DNA of 17,151 nt from Methanosphaera sp. (GCA_021199865.1 JAJQHG010000134.1:1-17151); one strand, 5' to 3'. Counted from the stretch's first letter, positions 1 to 7,442 are shown. A program made the numbers and translations. Notes: generated by a model not told the origin, from the sequence alone.

Positions 1-653
1 GTCAAAAATTAACATATTTACAAGAAGAATATACACAAATAATGAATCAATATTCTGAATGTATGGATGATATAACTAATGAAATTTCAACTAAATGGAT
101 GGAAGAATACAACTCATTAACATTCAACATAGAAGAAGACTATTTACATATAAACAATATCCAAGAATATGATTCTGAAGAATTTAATAATGCAATAAAT
201 GAACATGAAAATATCCTTGAAATCCTGGGATATCATAATAAAAAAATAGATCAACAACAATTCTTGGATAATACAAATAAATTACCAAGAAAAAATAGTA
301 ATGTCATAGAACGAATGCATCACATACCTCCATCATATAATTTTAAAGCAGTAGAAAACACACAATGGAAAGTAAAAGGATTAATGAGTAATATATATAG
401 AAGATTACATCCATTAATTCCATCTTCTACTGTTATAGCATATGGTGGTGGAGGAACTGGTGGATACCATTATGAATATAATAGACAAGCACTAACAAAT
501 CGTGAACGAGCAAGACTACAAACATTCCCTGATGATTATTTATTTAATGGTACAACAACAGAAATAAGAGCCCAAATTGGAGAAGCTGTACCCCCATTAA
601 CAAGTTATTGGATAGAAAAAGTAGTAACTGAAATATTAGCATTGGTAAATTAA
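1..653 (+). CDS. DNA (cytosine-5) methyltransferase, C-terminal part (5' end outside window)
   Basis: This is the C-terminal part of an AdoMet-dependent C5-cytosine DNA methyltransferase, probably the protective enzyme of a type II restriction-modification pair. The frame is open to the left edge (codons from position 3, before the ATG at 42), so the true start and catalytic motifs I-VIII lie outside the window. Visible are a variable stretch (about codons 1-95 from the ATG) that would be the target-recognition domain, then YGGGGTGGYH, family motif IX (ALTNRERARLQTFPDDYLF) and motif X (QIGEAVPP), followed by a closing helix. The end looks intact. It runs convergently into the endonuclease remnant, with 5 bp between the stop codons. 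A GCNGC specificity would follow if the neighbour is Bsp6I-like; that is inference. C5-methyltransferase assignment is firm. Confidence 0.9.
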   Translation, partial: QKLTYLQEEYTQIMNQYSECMDDITNEISTKWMEEYNSLTFNIEEDYLHINNIQEYDSEEFNNAINEHENILEILGYHNKKIDQQQFLDNTNKLPRKNSNVIERMHHIPPSYNFKAVENTQWKVKGLMSNIYRRLHPLIPSSTVIAYGGGGTGGYHYEYNRQALTNRERARLQTFPDDYLFNGTTTEIRAQIGEAVPPLTSYWIEKVVTEILALVN

Positions 654-666
654 TAAGTTTACCAAT
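641..666. terminator. Stem-loop between convergent methyltransferase and endonuclease genes
   Basis: A perfect 9-bp inverted repeat, ATTGGTAAA and TTTACCAAT, is separated by 8 bases and covers both stop codons (651-653 on +, 659-661 on -). It could fold in the RNA of either strand, so it could act as a bidirectional terminator or 3'-end protector. No long U tract follows on either side, so the terminator role is inferred. Confidence 0.5.
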
Positions 667-1215
667 CATATAAGTTATAAACACCAATTGGTTCAATATT
701 TAGATCATTTATCATTTTTCTAAGTGAAAAACGAGGTCGTCTCCCTTGTTCTTGTTGATCTCTAAATGTTTCACTTTCATTCATTAAATGTTCGTATATA
801 TCTTCATTAGGAAGTATAAATACTTCAAATGTTCCATCATAATTACCTTCATTATAAAAGTCCATAAAATATAATTCATCCCATCAGATTTAGGACCAAA
901 AGAGGTTAATTCTTTACTTGAACTTGCTGATTTAATTTGTATTCTCTTTTGGGTTTTAGGATTATAGCAGTCAAATGAACTATGTTCTGTTTTTATATTA
1001 TTTGTTCTGTAGCATTCAAAGTATATACAGAATATGATTTCACTTATTTCTGGAAAGTTTACTCTTCTACAATTATAATTATTTAATTTTTCTGATATTT
1101 CTTTCCATAATTCATAGATCTCTATAATATTTTCTTTGTCTGAATTATTGAATAGATCGACTTCTACTAAATATTTTTTACCTTGAATCATTAATTCTTT
1201 TTCACGAGTTTCCAT
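659..1215 (-). pseudogene. Bsp6I-family type II restriction endonuclease, broken by a one-base frameshift
   Basis: Two overlapping reading frames form one protein. Frame 1 starts at ATG 1215 and carries the family-like middle: SSFD (D82), then QIKSAS (Q93, K95), which resembles a PD-(D/E)xK nuclease core, then LTSFGPKS. It then leaves the family frame and would stop at 784. The other frame continues with WDELYFMDFYNEG, DGTFEVF and DQQEQGRRPRFS, a tail I recall from Bsp6I-type (GCNGC) endonucleases. Adding one T on the + strand near 884/885 rejoins them as GPKS-E-WDELYF, giving about 185 residues; Bsp6I is of similar size. Thus it is either a natural -1 mutation or a sequencing error. As it stands the 143-residue product loses its C-terminal third. 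Assignment to the Bsp6I family is from memory of the sequence pattern. Confidence 0.78.
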
Positions 1216-1232
1216 ATTACTATTTAAATCTT

Positions 1233-1244
1233 TTATTTATATTG
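1233..1244 (-). promoter_or_regulatory. TATA-like box of the endonuclease gene, possibly leaderless
   Basis: On the - strand the bases read AATATAAATAAA, centred about 24-27 bases before the ATG at 1215. No Shine-Dalgarno sequence is visible in between. Archaeal TATA spacing would put the transcript start at or next to the ATG, which would make this a leaderless message. Inference from spacing only. Confidence 0.4.
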
Positions 1245-1320
1245 TTTTTTCTTTTTAAGAGTTTGTTTGGTATTTTTTCATTGTTTATTATAACTTATAC
1301 TTTAATAACTTCTATCTTAT

Positions 1321-1362
1321 AAATTATTACTAATAACTTATAACTAATAACTATTATATTCC
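1321..1362. repeat. Single copy of the intergenic TAACTTATAACTAATAACT repeat
   Basis: Positions 1335-1352 match 7136-7153 exactly over 18 bases (AACTTATAACTAATAACT), with looser similarity on both sides. It lies in the gap between the AAA ATPase and the endonuclease and so links this gap with the tandem array near 7100. In AT-rich DNA some of this similarity could be chance. Confidence 0.5.
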
Positions 1363-1437
1363 TTAGAAGTCTCTAATTAGTCGTATAGCACTTAATTTAA
1401 ATAGTTAAGAAAAATAGTAAAGTAGGATTAGAAGGGT

Positions 1438-2553
1438 TTATCCAAACATTTCATCTGATGTTTCATATTCCTTCTTATTCTCATTTAGAGCATAGTCAAT
1501 ATCACTCTGTGTTATCACATCATTATCACATGTAATTGCATGATGTAGTGCAGTCTTTAGAATCTTTTCTCTTAGATCCCTACCAGATAAGCCCTTGGTT
1601 TTTATTACTAATTGGTCAATATCAAATGAACATTCGAGTGGTAATGTGTCCATATACTTCTTTAGTATATCTCTTCGTTCATCATTATTTGGTAGTTCAA
1701 AGTTGATTTCCTCTTCAAACCTACTACGTATAGCATTATCAAGTATTTGAGGAGTATTTGTTGCACAGATAGTTATAACACCAGTATTATCAGCAATACC
1801 ATCCATCTCTGTTAGTAGAGCATTAACAATCTCTGTCACATCACCACGCAGTGACTGATACTTACGCTCAAGAGCAATAGCATCTAACTCATCAATAAAT
1901 ATTACACATGGCTTCTTTTCTCTTGCTTCAGCATATAACTCATGTATCTGTTTTGCTCCATCACCTACATGATCACCTATAAGTGTTGTGGCCTTAATCA
2001 TCATAATAGGTATCTTTAATTCATTGGCTAATGCCTGTGCTAGCATAGTTTTACCTGTACCAGGTCTTCCATAGAATAATATATTCTTTGGAGCCCATTT
2101 ATCAAACTTCTCAGGGTCTTCAACATACTTTGTGATAATCTTAGTCTTATTCTTAGCCTTCTCTTGACCAATAATATCATCAATTTTTATATCCCTATTT
2201 CTTGTAGGTGTAGGCTCACTATTCTCTGATGGTAGTACTAATATTGATGTATTAGCTCCAATATATGAATTATCAGGTCTGACATCAACTACTTGGAATG
2301 CAAAGTCGGGTATTAATTTTTGATCAAATATATATTGGGACTTATGTATCTTGTATCCACTCCACTGATCCCTAGCATATATTTCAAATAATTCCTTATT
2401 AGTTACCTCTATTTCAGGAGTTTCAATGTAGTTGCTCTCCATAGGATATCCTATTGGTTTTAATACAACAACCTTAGTAGTTTCTCTATTCTTATTTATT
2501 TCCTGACGTAACTGACTATCTGATAAGTAACTGTTTTCCATATTGTTCTTCAT
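1438..2553 (-). CDS. AAA family ATPase, proteasome-regulatory-subunit/Cdc48-like
   Basis: A soluble, single-ring AAA ATPase of 371 residues, the size of the archaeal '26S protease regulatory subunit homolog' group (MJ1494-like, from memory). Residues 1-120 form an unassigned beta-rich N-terminal domain. The AAA module has Walker A GRPGTGKT (162-169), Walker B VIFIDE (217-222), sensor 1 N266 in CATN, arginine fingers R276 and R278 in RSRFEE, and sensor 2 GLSGRDLRE (321-329). These are all the residues needed for ATP hydrolysis. It is not classical PAN: it lacks PAN's long N-terminal coiled coil, although its last three residues, MFG, resemble the HbYX proteasome-docking tail with Phe for Tyr. 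ATG 2553 has AGGAG 7 bases upstream. It is the last gene of the gatD-gatE-trxB-ORF block, 24 bp after the small ORF. Likely role: protein unfolding or remodelling; substrates unknown. Confidence 0.85.
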   Translation of the reverse strand: MKNNMENSYLSDSQLRQEINKNRETTKVVVLKPIGYPMESNYIETPEIEVTNKELFEIYARDQWSGYKIHKSQYIFDQKLIPDFAFQVVDVRPDNSYIGANTSILVLPSENSEPTPTRNRDIKIDDIIGQEKAKNKTKIITKYVEDPEKFDKWAPKNILFYGRPGTGKTMLAQALANELKIPIMMIKATTLIGDHVGDGAKQIHELYAEAREKKPCVIFIDELDAIALERKYQSLRGDVTEIVNALLTEMDGIADNTGVITICATNTPQILDNAIRSRFEEEINFELPNNDERRDILKKYMDTLPLECSFDIDQLVIKTKGLSGRDLREKILKTALHHAITCDNDVITQSDIDYALNENKKEYETSDEMFG

Positions 2554-2577
2554 ATAAAAACTCCTAATTAGTTTAAC

Positions 2578-2787
2578 CTATACATTTAGTATAAGATAGT
2601 TATATTCATCCTTTGATGCATTAAACTCAATGTTTGACACACCATTATATAGTACTTCAAAGATCTCCCATAATACATCATCACTATTAGCATTAATAAT
2701 AATATCCTCACCATCAAGGCTAATAGTAATGTCTGGAAAATCATTCTTTAGATCATTAACAATTTTCTCATATAACTCTTTATCCAA
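2578..2787 (-). CDS. Small conserved-looking hypothetical protein (69 aa), TTG start
   Basis: I do not recognise this 69-residue protein. It is acidic, has no Cys, no signal peptide and no membrane segment. The pattern suggests helix (1-14), two strands (about 19-32), helix (35-48) and two strands (52-68), a small alpha/beta fold. The start codon is TTG at 2787. The AGGAAG at 2795-2800 lies 7 bases ahead and overlaps the trxB stop codon (2799-2801), and the nearby ATG runs straight into a stop, so TTG is the only sensible start. This tight coupling argues that the gene is real and co-translated with trxB. It sits between trxB and the AAA ATPase, so it may be an adaptor or partner of either; that is inference only. 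Confidence 0.7.
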   Translation of the reverse strand: MDKELYEKIVNDLKNDFPDITISLDGEDIIINANSDDVLWEIFEVLYNGVSNIEFNASKDEYNYLILNV

Positions 2788-2798
2788 TTACATACTTC

Positions 2799-3692
2799 CT
2801 AACGTGTTATGTTCATACTGGCCGTTGCACCTTGTCCTGTTGCAATTACTACCTGCTTTAGGCCACCAGTGATATCTCCTGCAGAGTAGACTCCCTCAAT
2901 ATTAGTTGCCATGTTCTGATCTGTTATAATATATCCATTATCATCACAATTAACACCAAGAGACTTAGCTAAATTGTTTTCTGGCTTGTAGCCTATAGCA
3001 ATAAATACTCCATTAACACTTAGAGAAATGTCATCATCACTCTTCTTGTTATAGAGTACTACTTCATTTATAGTACCTTCACCTTTAACTTCTTTTAGAA
3101 TACAATTCCAGTATACAGGTATGTTGCTCTCCTCTAAGTCCTTAGCTAATTGTTCTTCACAGCGAAGGCTATCACGTCTATGTACAAGACTACAGTTTAC
3201 ACCTATACTTTTTAGGTATAATGCCTCTGTAACAGCAGTATTTCCTCCACCTATAACAATAACTTCTCTATCTATAAAGAAGTTACCATCACATATTGCA
3301 CAGTAGGATACACCTCTACCATTAAATTCCTTAACACCCTTACTATCAAGACTTATAGGGATACTTCCTGTGGCAAGTATAATATTCTTGGACTCTAGTG
3401 TTTCATTTTTAATCTCTACACTAAATATATGATCATTATTCTTAGTAATATCAATAACATTAGTGAACTCTTTTATCTGGCAATATTTTGTGGTTTGTTC
3501 TTTCATCTTTTTAACAAGTTCGGATCCCTTGATTCCATTAAAACCTGGATAATTTTCGATAAATGGGGCGGTACTAGCCATACCGCCACATTGACCCTTA
3601 TCAAGTATTAATGTATCCAGTCCACCACGACCAGCATATATACCAGCACTTAGGCCTGCTGGACCTCCACCTATGATAATTACATCATACAT
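2799..3692 (-). CDS. trxB: Thioredoxin reductase, low-molecular-weight type
   Basis: A FAD-containing thioredoxin reductase of 297 residues that passes electrons to thioredoxin or a glutaredoxin-like partner in the cytoplasm. The FAD motif GGGPAG is at 8-13, the redox-active CAIC at 131-134, the pyridine-nucleotide motif GGGNTA at 148-153 and the C-terminal FAD motif SAGD at 270-273. HRRDSLR (171-177) is the motif that holds the 2'-phosphate of NADPH in classical enzymes, which points to NADPH rather than F420H2 as donor; some methanogen homologues use F420H2. ATG 3692 is preceded by AGGTG (3698-3702), which overlaps the gatE stop codon, so translation is probably coupled to gatE. It is third in the gatDE block. 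It lies slightly below the usual 305-320 residues but looks complete. Confidence 0.93.
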   Translation of the reverse strand: MYDVIIIGGGPAGLSAGIYAGRGGLDTLILDKGQCGGMASTAPFIENYPGFNGIKGSELVKKMKEQTTKYCQIKEFTNVIDITKNNDHIFSVEIKNETLESKNIILATGSIPISLDSKGVKEFNGRGVSYCAICDGNFFIDREVIVIGGGNTAVTEALYLKSIGVNCSLVHRRDSLRCEEQLAKDLEESNIPVYWNCILKEVKGEGTINEVVLYNKKSDDDISLSVNGVFIAIGYKPENNLAKSLGVNCDDNGYIITDQNMATNIEGVYSAGDITGGLKQVVIATGQGATASMNITR

Positions 3693-3700
3693 GTTATCAC

Positions 3701-5596
3701 CTACTTTGTAAGACGTAGTATTTCATTCTTAATAATATTACTTACAGTTTCTCCATCAGCCTTACCCTTGAACTTAGCCATAGCCTTACCCATAAGTGGA
3801 CCCATAGCACCCATACTACGCTGAGTAATTAAGTCCTTATTCTCTTCGAGTAACTCTTTAATTGTGGATTCAACCACTTCAAGAGATAATTTCTCAAGAT
3901 TATTCTTCTTAACAGAATCCATTGGTGCTATATCATTACATGCATCCTTAAGTACAACTTCACTTTCAGCTGCAGATATAATGTCATCATCAATTAATCT
4001 GAATATGTCAACTAGGACGTCTTTTGTAAGTTTTTCTACATCTTGACCGTCACGTCTTAGATCACGTATAGTGTATGCTATGTCTGATGCAATTTTTACT
4101 GAGTCCATACTTGGTAGTTCTGACTTTATTTCCTCAAATAAATTAGCGTTATTACGTTGTACTAATTGTGTGGCTAAATCCTCACTAAGGCCATACTCCT
4201 TAATAATACGCTCTTTCTTAACATTTGGAAGTTCTGGTAGATCTGATGCAATTTTATCTACTCTATCCTTATCAATAATCTCTGTTGGAATATCTGTCTC
4301 TACATACATTCTACTAGCTGTAGGCAATGGTCTTAAGTACTCAGTATTTCCATCATCTTGTGCACGTCTAGTTTCTTCTGGAACACCTTCAAGGGACTGT
4401 TTTGCACGCTTAATAACTTCATTTAATGCATTATTTGCCTTGGTTCTTTCTCCAGCAACAAGTATGAATGAGTCAAGTTCACCTAATTCTAACTCCTCTT
4501 TTAGCTTATCAACTTCCTCCTGTGTTATACCATATGCTGGTAATTCATCAGTATGGAATAAGCCTGTTACACCCATCTTCTTTCCATGTTCTGAGAACTC
4601 TGTTCCAAGCCTCTTATTAGGCTGGATTTCACGACCAATTAAACCATCAAATCCAATGAGTTTTATTGCAAGCACACAACTATTATCTTCTGTGAGTATA
4701 TTCTTAACAATCTTGGACTCAGTATCTACTAGTAGGTTTGTTACATCAATAATTTCCTCATTAACACTAGCACCACGTTCTTGTAATGTTTGTGCTATAT
4801 CAATCAGTGTTAATTGTCTTTGAACCTCATTTTCTACAATTGTTGGCATTAACTCTAAGTCCTGTACACCCTTAACTTCTATACGTGTACCTTCCCTAAT
4901 AGATATATTAAGGTCTTGTCTAATAGTACCTAGTCCACGTTTTACATGGGTACTTCTAAGAATTTGTCCTAACTGGTATGCAACATCTCTAACCTGTAAT
5001 GGGTGGTGCATATCAGGTGAAGTAGTAATCTCTGCTAATGGTATACCAAGACGATCAAGACGGAACACAATCTTTCCATCTTCTTCACCTATACGACGTG
5101 CAGCATCTTCCTCAAGTCCAAGAGTCTCTATTGTTACATTACCATAACGTGTCTCTACATATCCATCAGTAGCAAGTATTCCTGTTCTCTGGAATCCACT
5201 AGTATTACTTCCATCAATAACTTGTTTTCTCATTGTATGAAATTCATCAACTACAGTCATATTCATGAGTGATGCAAGAATTATTGATATATCAACAGCT
5301 TCCTGGTTAAGCTTTGCTGGTGGCTCTTCATCAGCTTCTACTAGACATGTATGATGATCATATGCTTCATATATAAATTGAAGGTTACGCTGGGACTCCT
5401 CATATGCTGCTCTATCAATTTCTCCAAGCTCACTCTGTGTTGGTCTAAGTCTTCTATAGATCTTACGTTCAGGTTCTTTATCTGTTAAGCTATTTGGACA
5501 TCTACAGAATAACTTTGTTTTACTGTCAAGTTGTTGATGTATCTCTAAACCCATCATTAATCCTAATTCTTCATAATCATATTTATCATTAGACAA
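3701..5596 (-). CDS. gatE: Glutamyl-tRNA(Gln) amidotransferase subunit E
   Basis: GatE is the tRNA-binding kinase/transamidase subunit of the archaea-specific GatDE complex, which converts Glu-tRNA(Gln) to Gln-tRNA(Gln) with ATP and ammonia delivered by GatD. At 631 residues it is close to the family size (about 620). The GatB-like catalytic half starts with MMGLEIHQQLDSKTKLFCRC and ends with LRPLPTASRMYVETDIP (about 421-437). Between them, about 305-410, lies the AspRS-like GAD insertion that marks GatE. The C-terminal helical/YqeY-like tail contains MGPLMGKAMAKFKG. The start is TTG at 5596: AGGAG (5606-5610) lies 9 bases ahead and overlaps the gatD stop (5609-5611), and the intervening ATG and GTG run into stops. 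It follows gatD by 12 bp and precedes trxB by 8 bp. Confidence 0.96.
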   Translation of the reverse strand: MSNDKYDYEELGLMMGLEIHQQLDSKTKLFCRCPNSLTDKEPERKIYRRLRPTQSELGEIDRAAYEESQRNLQFIYEAYDHHTCLVEADEEPPAKLNQEAVDISIILASLMNMTVVDEFHTMRKQVIDGSNTSGFQRTGILATDGYVETRYGNVTIETLGLEEDAARRIGEEDGKIVFRLDRLGIPLAEITTSPDMHHPLQVRDVAYQLGQILRSTHVKRGLGTIRQDLNISIREGTRIEVKGVQDLELMPTIVENEVQRQLTLIDIAQTLQERGASVNEEIIDVTNLLVDTESKIVKNILTEDNSCVLAIKLIGFDGLIGREIQPNKRLGTEFSEHGKKMGVTGLFHTDELPAYGITQEEVDKLKEELELGELDSFILVAGERTKANNALNEVIKRAKQSLEGVPEETRRAQDDGNTEYLRPLPTASRMYVETDIPTEIIDKDRVDKIASDLPELPNVKKERIIKEYGLSEDLATQLVQRNNANLFEEIKSELPSMDSVKIASDIAYTIRDLRRDGQDVEKLTKDVLVDIFRLIDDDIISAAESEVVLKDACNDIAPMDSVKKNNLEKLSLEVVESTIKELLEENKDLITQRSMGAMGPLMGKAMAKFKGKADGETVSNIIKNEILRLTK

Positions 5597-5608
5597 TCAC
5601 ATCAACTC

Positions 5609-6925
5609 CTAGTTCTTAATAAAATACTTCTGAGATAAGTTTGTACTCATCTCACCCTTAAGGTTAGTTCTCATTATACTATAAACTTCATTCATATCAT
5701 CACTCTGTCCTGTAGCCCATAGTAACTTAGTGTATGCTGTCTCAGGAATCATGTCAGCTACACCTATAACATTGTTCTGTAGAAGTCTTCTACCACTACT
5801 ATAAACATTCATATTAGTATGTCCAAAGATACACTGTGATGTTATAACTATTGGTATGCCTTCATCTGTTGCACGGGAAATACTATCTATAACATCATCA
5901 CTACAATGGCCAAGACCTGTTCCCTCAATAACTAATCCATTATATCCCTTATCAACATATAGATCTATTAGTTCAGAGTTAATACCTGGATACATTTTTA
6001 CGAGTGCTACCTTCTCACCAAGATCAGTGTTAATACTTAACTCTTTTTCTCCTCTATGGGTATATGAGACTTCATTATCATTCATAACTACTTTTTCATC
6101 CACAATCTTTGCAAGTGGATCCATATTAATGCTTGTGAATGTGTCACGACGTGATGTATGCATCTTACGTACACGGTTTCCTCTATGTAAGTCACAGTAG
6201 GAGTCATCCTCTGTAGCATGCATACATACACATACTTCTCCAACATCAGACTTTGCAGAGATTATTGATGCAATAAGGTTTGTGAATGCATCTGATGATG
6301 GTCTATCACTACTTCTTTGTGCACCAGTTAATATTACAGGTACAGGTGTATCTATCATGAAGCTTAATGCTGATGCAGTATAATGCATTGTATCTGTTCC
6401 ATGTGCTAGTATTACTCCATCTGCACCATTATTTATCTCATCATACACTTTCTCTGCTATCTTTTTCCAGTAGTCAGGAGTCATGTTTTCACTTAGAATA
6501 TTGAATATTGCTTTTGCATTAATGTTTGCATAGTCAACTAGTTCTGGTGTTGCTCTAAGTAGGTCATCAGCTGTGAATGCTGGGTGTACTGCACCTGTCT
6601 TGTAATCAATTACACTAGCAACTGTACCACCAGTAGAGAGTATTGATAGATTATCCTTATCATCTGATAATTGTTTATCTACGGGATCTAACTCTATCTT
6701 AGGTTTTGATCCTTCAGCAATCTTCTCTATCTTAGCATCTTTTATATCAATTCCAATATTATATCCACTATCTAGTTTTAGTATGATAGTGTTCTTGTTA
6801 GAGTAGTCTGGTTTTTCTAGTAACATACCAGTATGTTCTATTCCTGGTTTTGTTATTTTTACTGTGTCTCCCACAGTAATATTTGATATTTCCAGAAAGT
6901 CTTTTAGGTATCCTTCATAACTCAA
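5609..6925 (-). CDS. gatD: Glutamyl-tRNA(Gln) amidotransferase subunit D
   Basis: GatD is the asparaginase-like glutaminase subunit that frees ammonia from glutamine or asparagine and channels it to GatE. I place the start at TTG 6925 rather than ATG 6955: GGAGG (6933-6937) sits 7 bases upstream, and the product begins (M)SYEGYLKDFLE, matching the remembered Methanothermobacter start MSYQGRARKFLE. This gives 438 residues against about 435. With this start the catalytic residues fall at T101 (STGGTVAS), T177 and D178 (HGTDTM) and K254 (RVRKMHTS), the expected asparaginase set. A small beta-barrel N-domain covers about 1-85. First gene of the gatD-gatE-trxB-ORF-AAA block, with a TATA-like box near 7009-7020. 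Confidence 0.95.
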   Translation of the reverse strand: MSYEGYLKDFLEISNITVGDTVKITKPGIEHTGMLLEKPDYSNKNTIILKLDSGYNIGIDIKDAKIEKIAEGSKPKIELDPVDKQLSDDKDNLSILSTGGTVASVIDYKTGAVHPAFTADDLLRATPELVDYANINAKAIFNILSENMTPDYWKKIAEKVYDEINNGADGVILAHGTDTMHYTASALSFMIDTPVPVILTGAQRSSDRPSSDAFTNLIASIISAKSDVGEVCVCMHATEDDSYCDLHRGNRVRKMHTSRRDTFTSINMDPLAKIVDEKVVMNDNEVSYTHRGEKELSINTDLGEKVALVKMYPGINSELIDLYVDKGYNGLVIEGTGLGHCSDDVIDSISRATDEGIPIVITSQCIFGHTNMNVYSSGRRLLQNNVIGVADMIPETAYTKLLWATGQSDDMNEVYSIMRTNLKGEMSTNLSQKYFIKN

Positions 6926-6932
6926 AATATTT

Positions 6933-6937
6933 CCTCC
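6933..6937 (-). promoter_or_regulatory. Shine-Dalgarno site setting the TTG start of gatD
   Basis: GGAGG on the - strand, 7 bases before TTG 6925. It lies inside the frame that would be read from the upstream ATG at 6955, so translation from that ATG is unlikely to be the main product. Confidence 0.75.
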
Positions 6938-7008
6938 AAGTTTATTCTTAATCATAAGTTTATGTTATTGTAAGTTAGTTTGAGTTTATTTTAATAAAAT
7001 TAACTAAT

Positions 7009-7020
7009 GATATATATTTC
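7009..7020 (-). promoter_or_regulatory. TATA-like box of the gatD operon
   Basis: GAAATATATATC on the - strand. With the usual archaeal spacing the transcript would start near 6987, leaving a leader of about 60 bases before the TTG at 6925. Placement is by pattern only. Confidence 0.45.
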
Positions 7021-7092
7021 TGTTTTTCTAGGCTTTTATTTTTTTAGTTTTATAATGCCCTTTTTATACTATTTTGTTTTAATTTGTTATTG

Positions 7093-7312
7093 TCCATTAT
7101 AACAAATAACTTGTTACTATTAATTTATACTCTCTAACTTATAACTAATAACTTATTACTATTAACTTATACTATCTAATTTATAACTAATAACTTATTA
7201 CTATTGACTTCCTACTAATATCTTAAAAGTAAAATCTTATAACTTAGATAGTATAACTTATAACTTCTAACTTATAATTAATAAGTTATTATTACTAACT
7301 TATAACTAATAC
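7093..7312. repeat. AT-rich array of about three 42-bp tandem repeats with degenerate flank
   Basis: The gap 6926-7442 (517 bp) has no convincing gene. Within it, units 7093-7134, 7135-7176 and 7177-7218 align in a 42-bp period with the core TAACTTATAACTAATAACTTATTACTAT-like pattern split over the unit; unit two is the clearest. From about 7241 to 7312 the same words recur in shorter, partly inverted form (CTTAGATAGTATAACTTA mirrors the junction of units two and three; AACTTATAACTAATAC recurs at 7297-7312). A related copy lies at 1321-1362. No CRISPR-like repeat/spacer alternation exists. Function unknown. Confidence 0.65.
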
Positions 7313-7380
7313 TTTATAATAATAACAAAAACAGCTTATTTTGTCTTGATTAGTAAAATAAAGGGTAATACTACTTATTC

Positions 7381-7394
7381 AACATTATAATGTT
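7381..7394. repeat. 14-bp perfect palindrome downstream of the stress-protein gene
   Basis: AACATTATAATGTT reads identically on both strands. It lies about 50 bases past the universal stress protein stop codon and beyond its U tract. It may be a protein-binding site or chance in AT-rich DNA. Confidence 0.35.
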
Positions 7395-7417
7395 AAGATT
7401 AAAATTAGTATATTATT

Positions 7418-7424
7418 AAAAAAA
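7418..7424 (-). terminator. T7 tract terminator after the universal stress protein gene
   Basis: Seven T on the - strand begin 18 bases past the stop codon at 7443. Archaeal RNA polymerase terminates at such tracts without a hairpin, and none is seen here. Confidence 0.55.
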
Positions 7425-7442
7425 GAGAAGGGATGGTTATAA

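Noticed and set aside
659..865. Separate 68-residue gene
   Set aside because: Its frame continues upstream as WDELYF and joins the endonuclease after one added base, so it is the C-terminal piece of a frameshifted gene rather than an independent protein.
4071..4823. 250-codon open frame on the + strand inside gatE
   Set aside because: It is antisense to a complete, highly conserved gatE, is rich in Ser and hydrophobic residues as expected from a reversed frame, and matches no family. It is a shadow.
6926..6955. Upstream ATG for gatD giving 10 extra residues
   Set aside because: The GGAGG site lies inside the extra segment and the family start and catalytic numbering fit TTG 6925.
7093..7312. 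CRISPR array
   Set aside because: The units are contiguous AT-rich tandem repeats with no unique spacers, and no cas gene is nearby.
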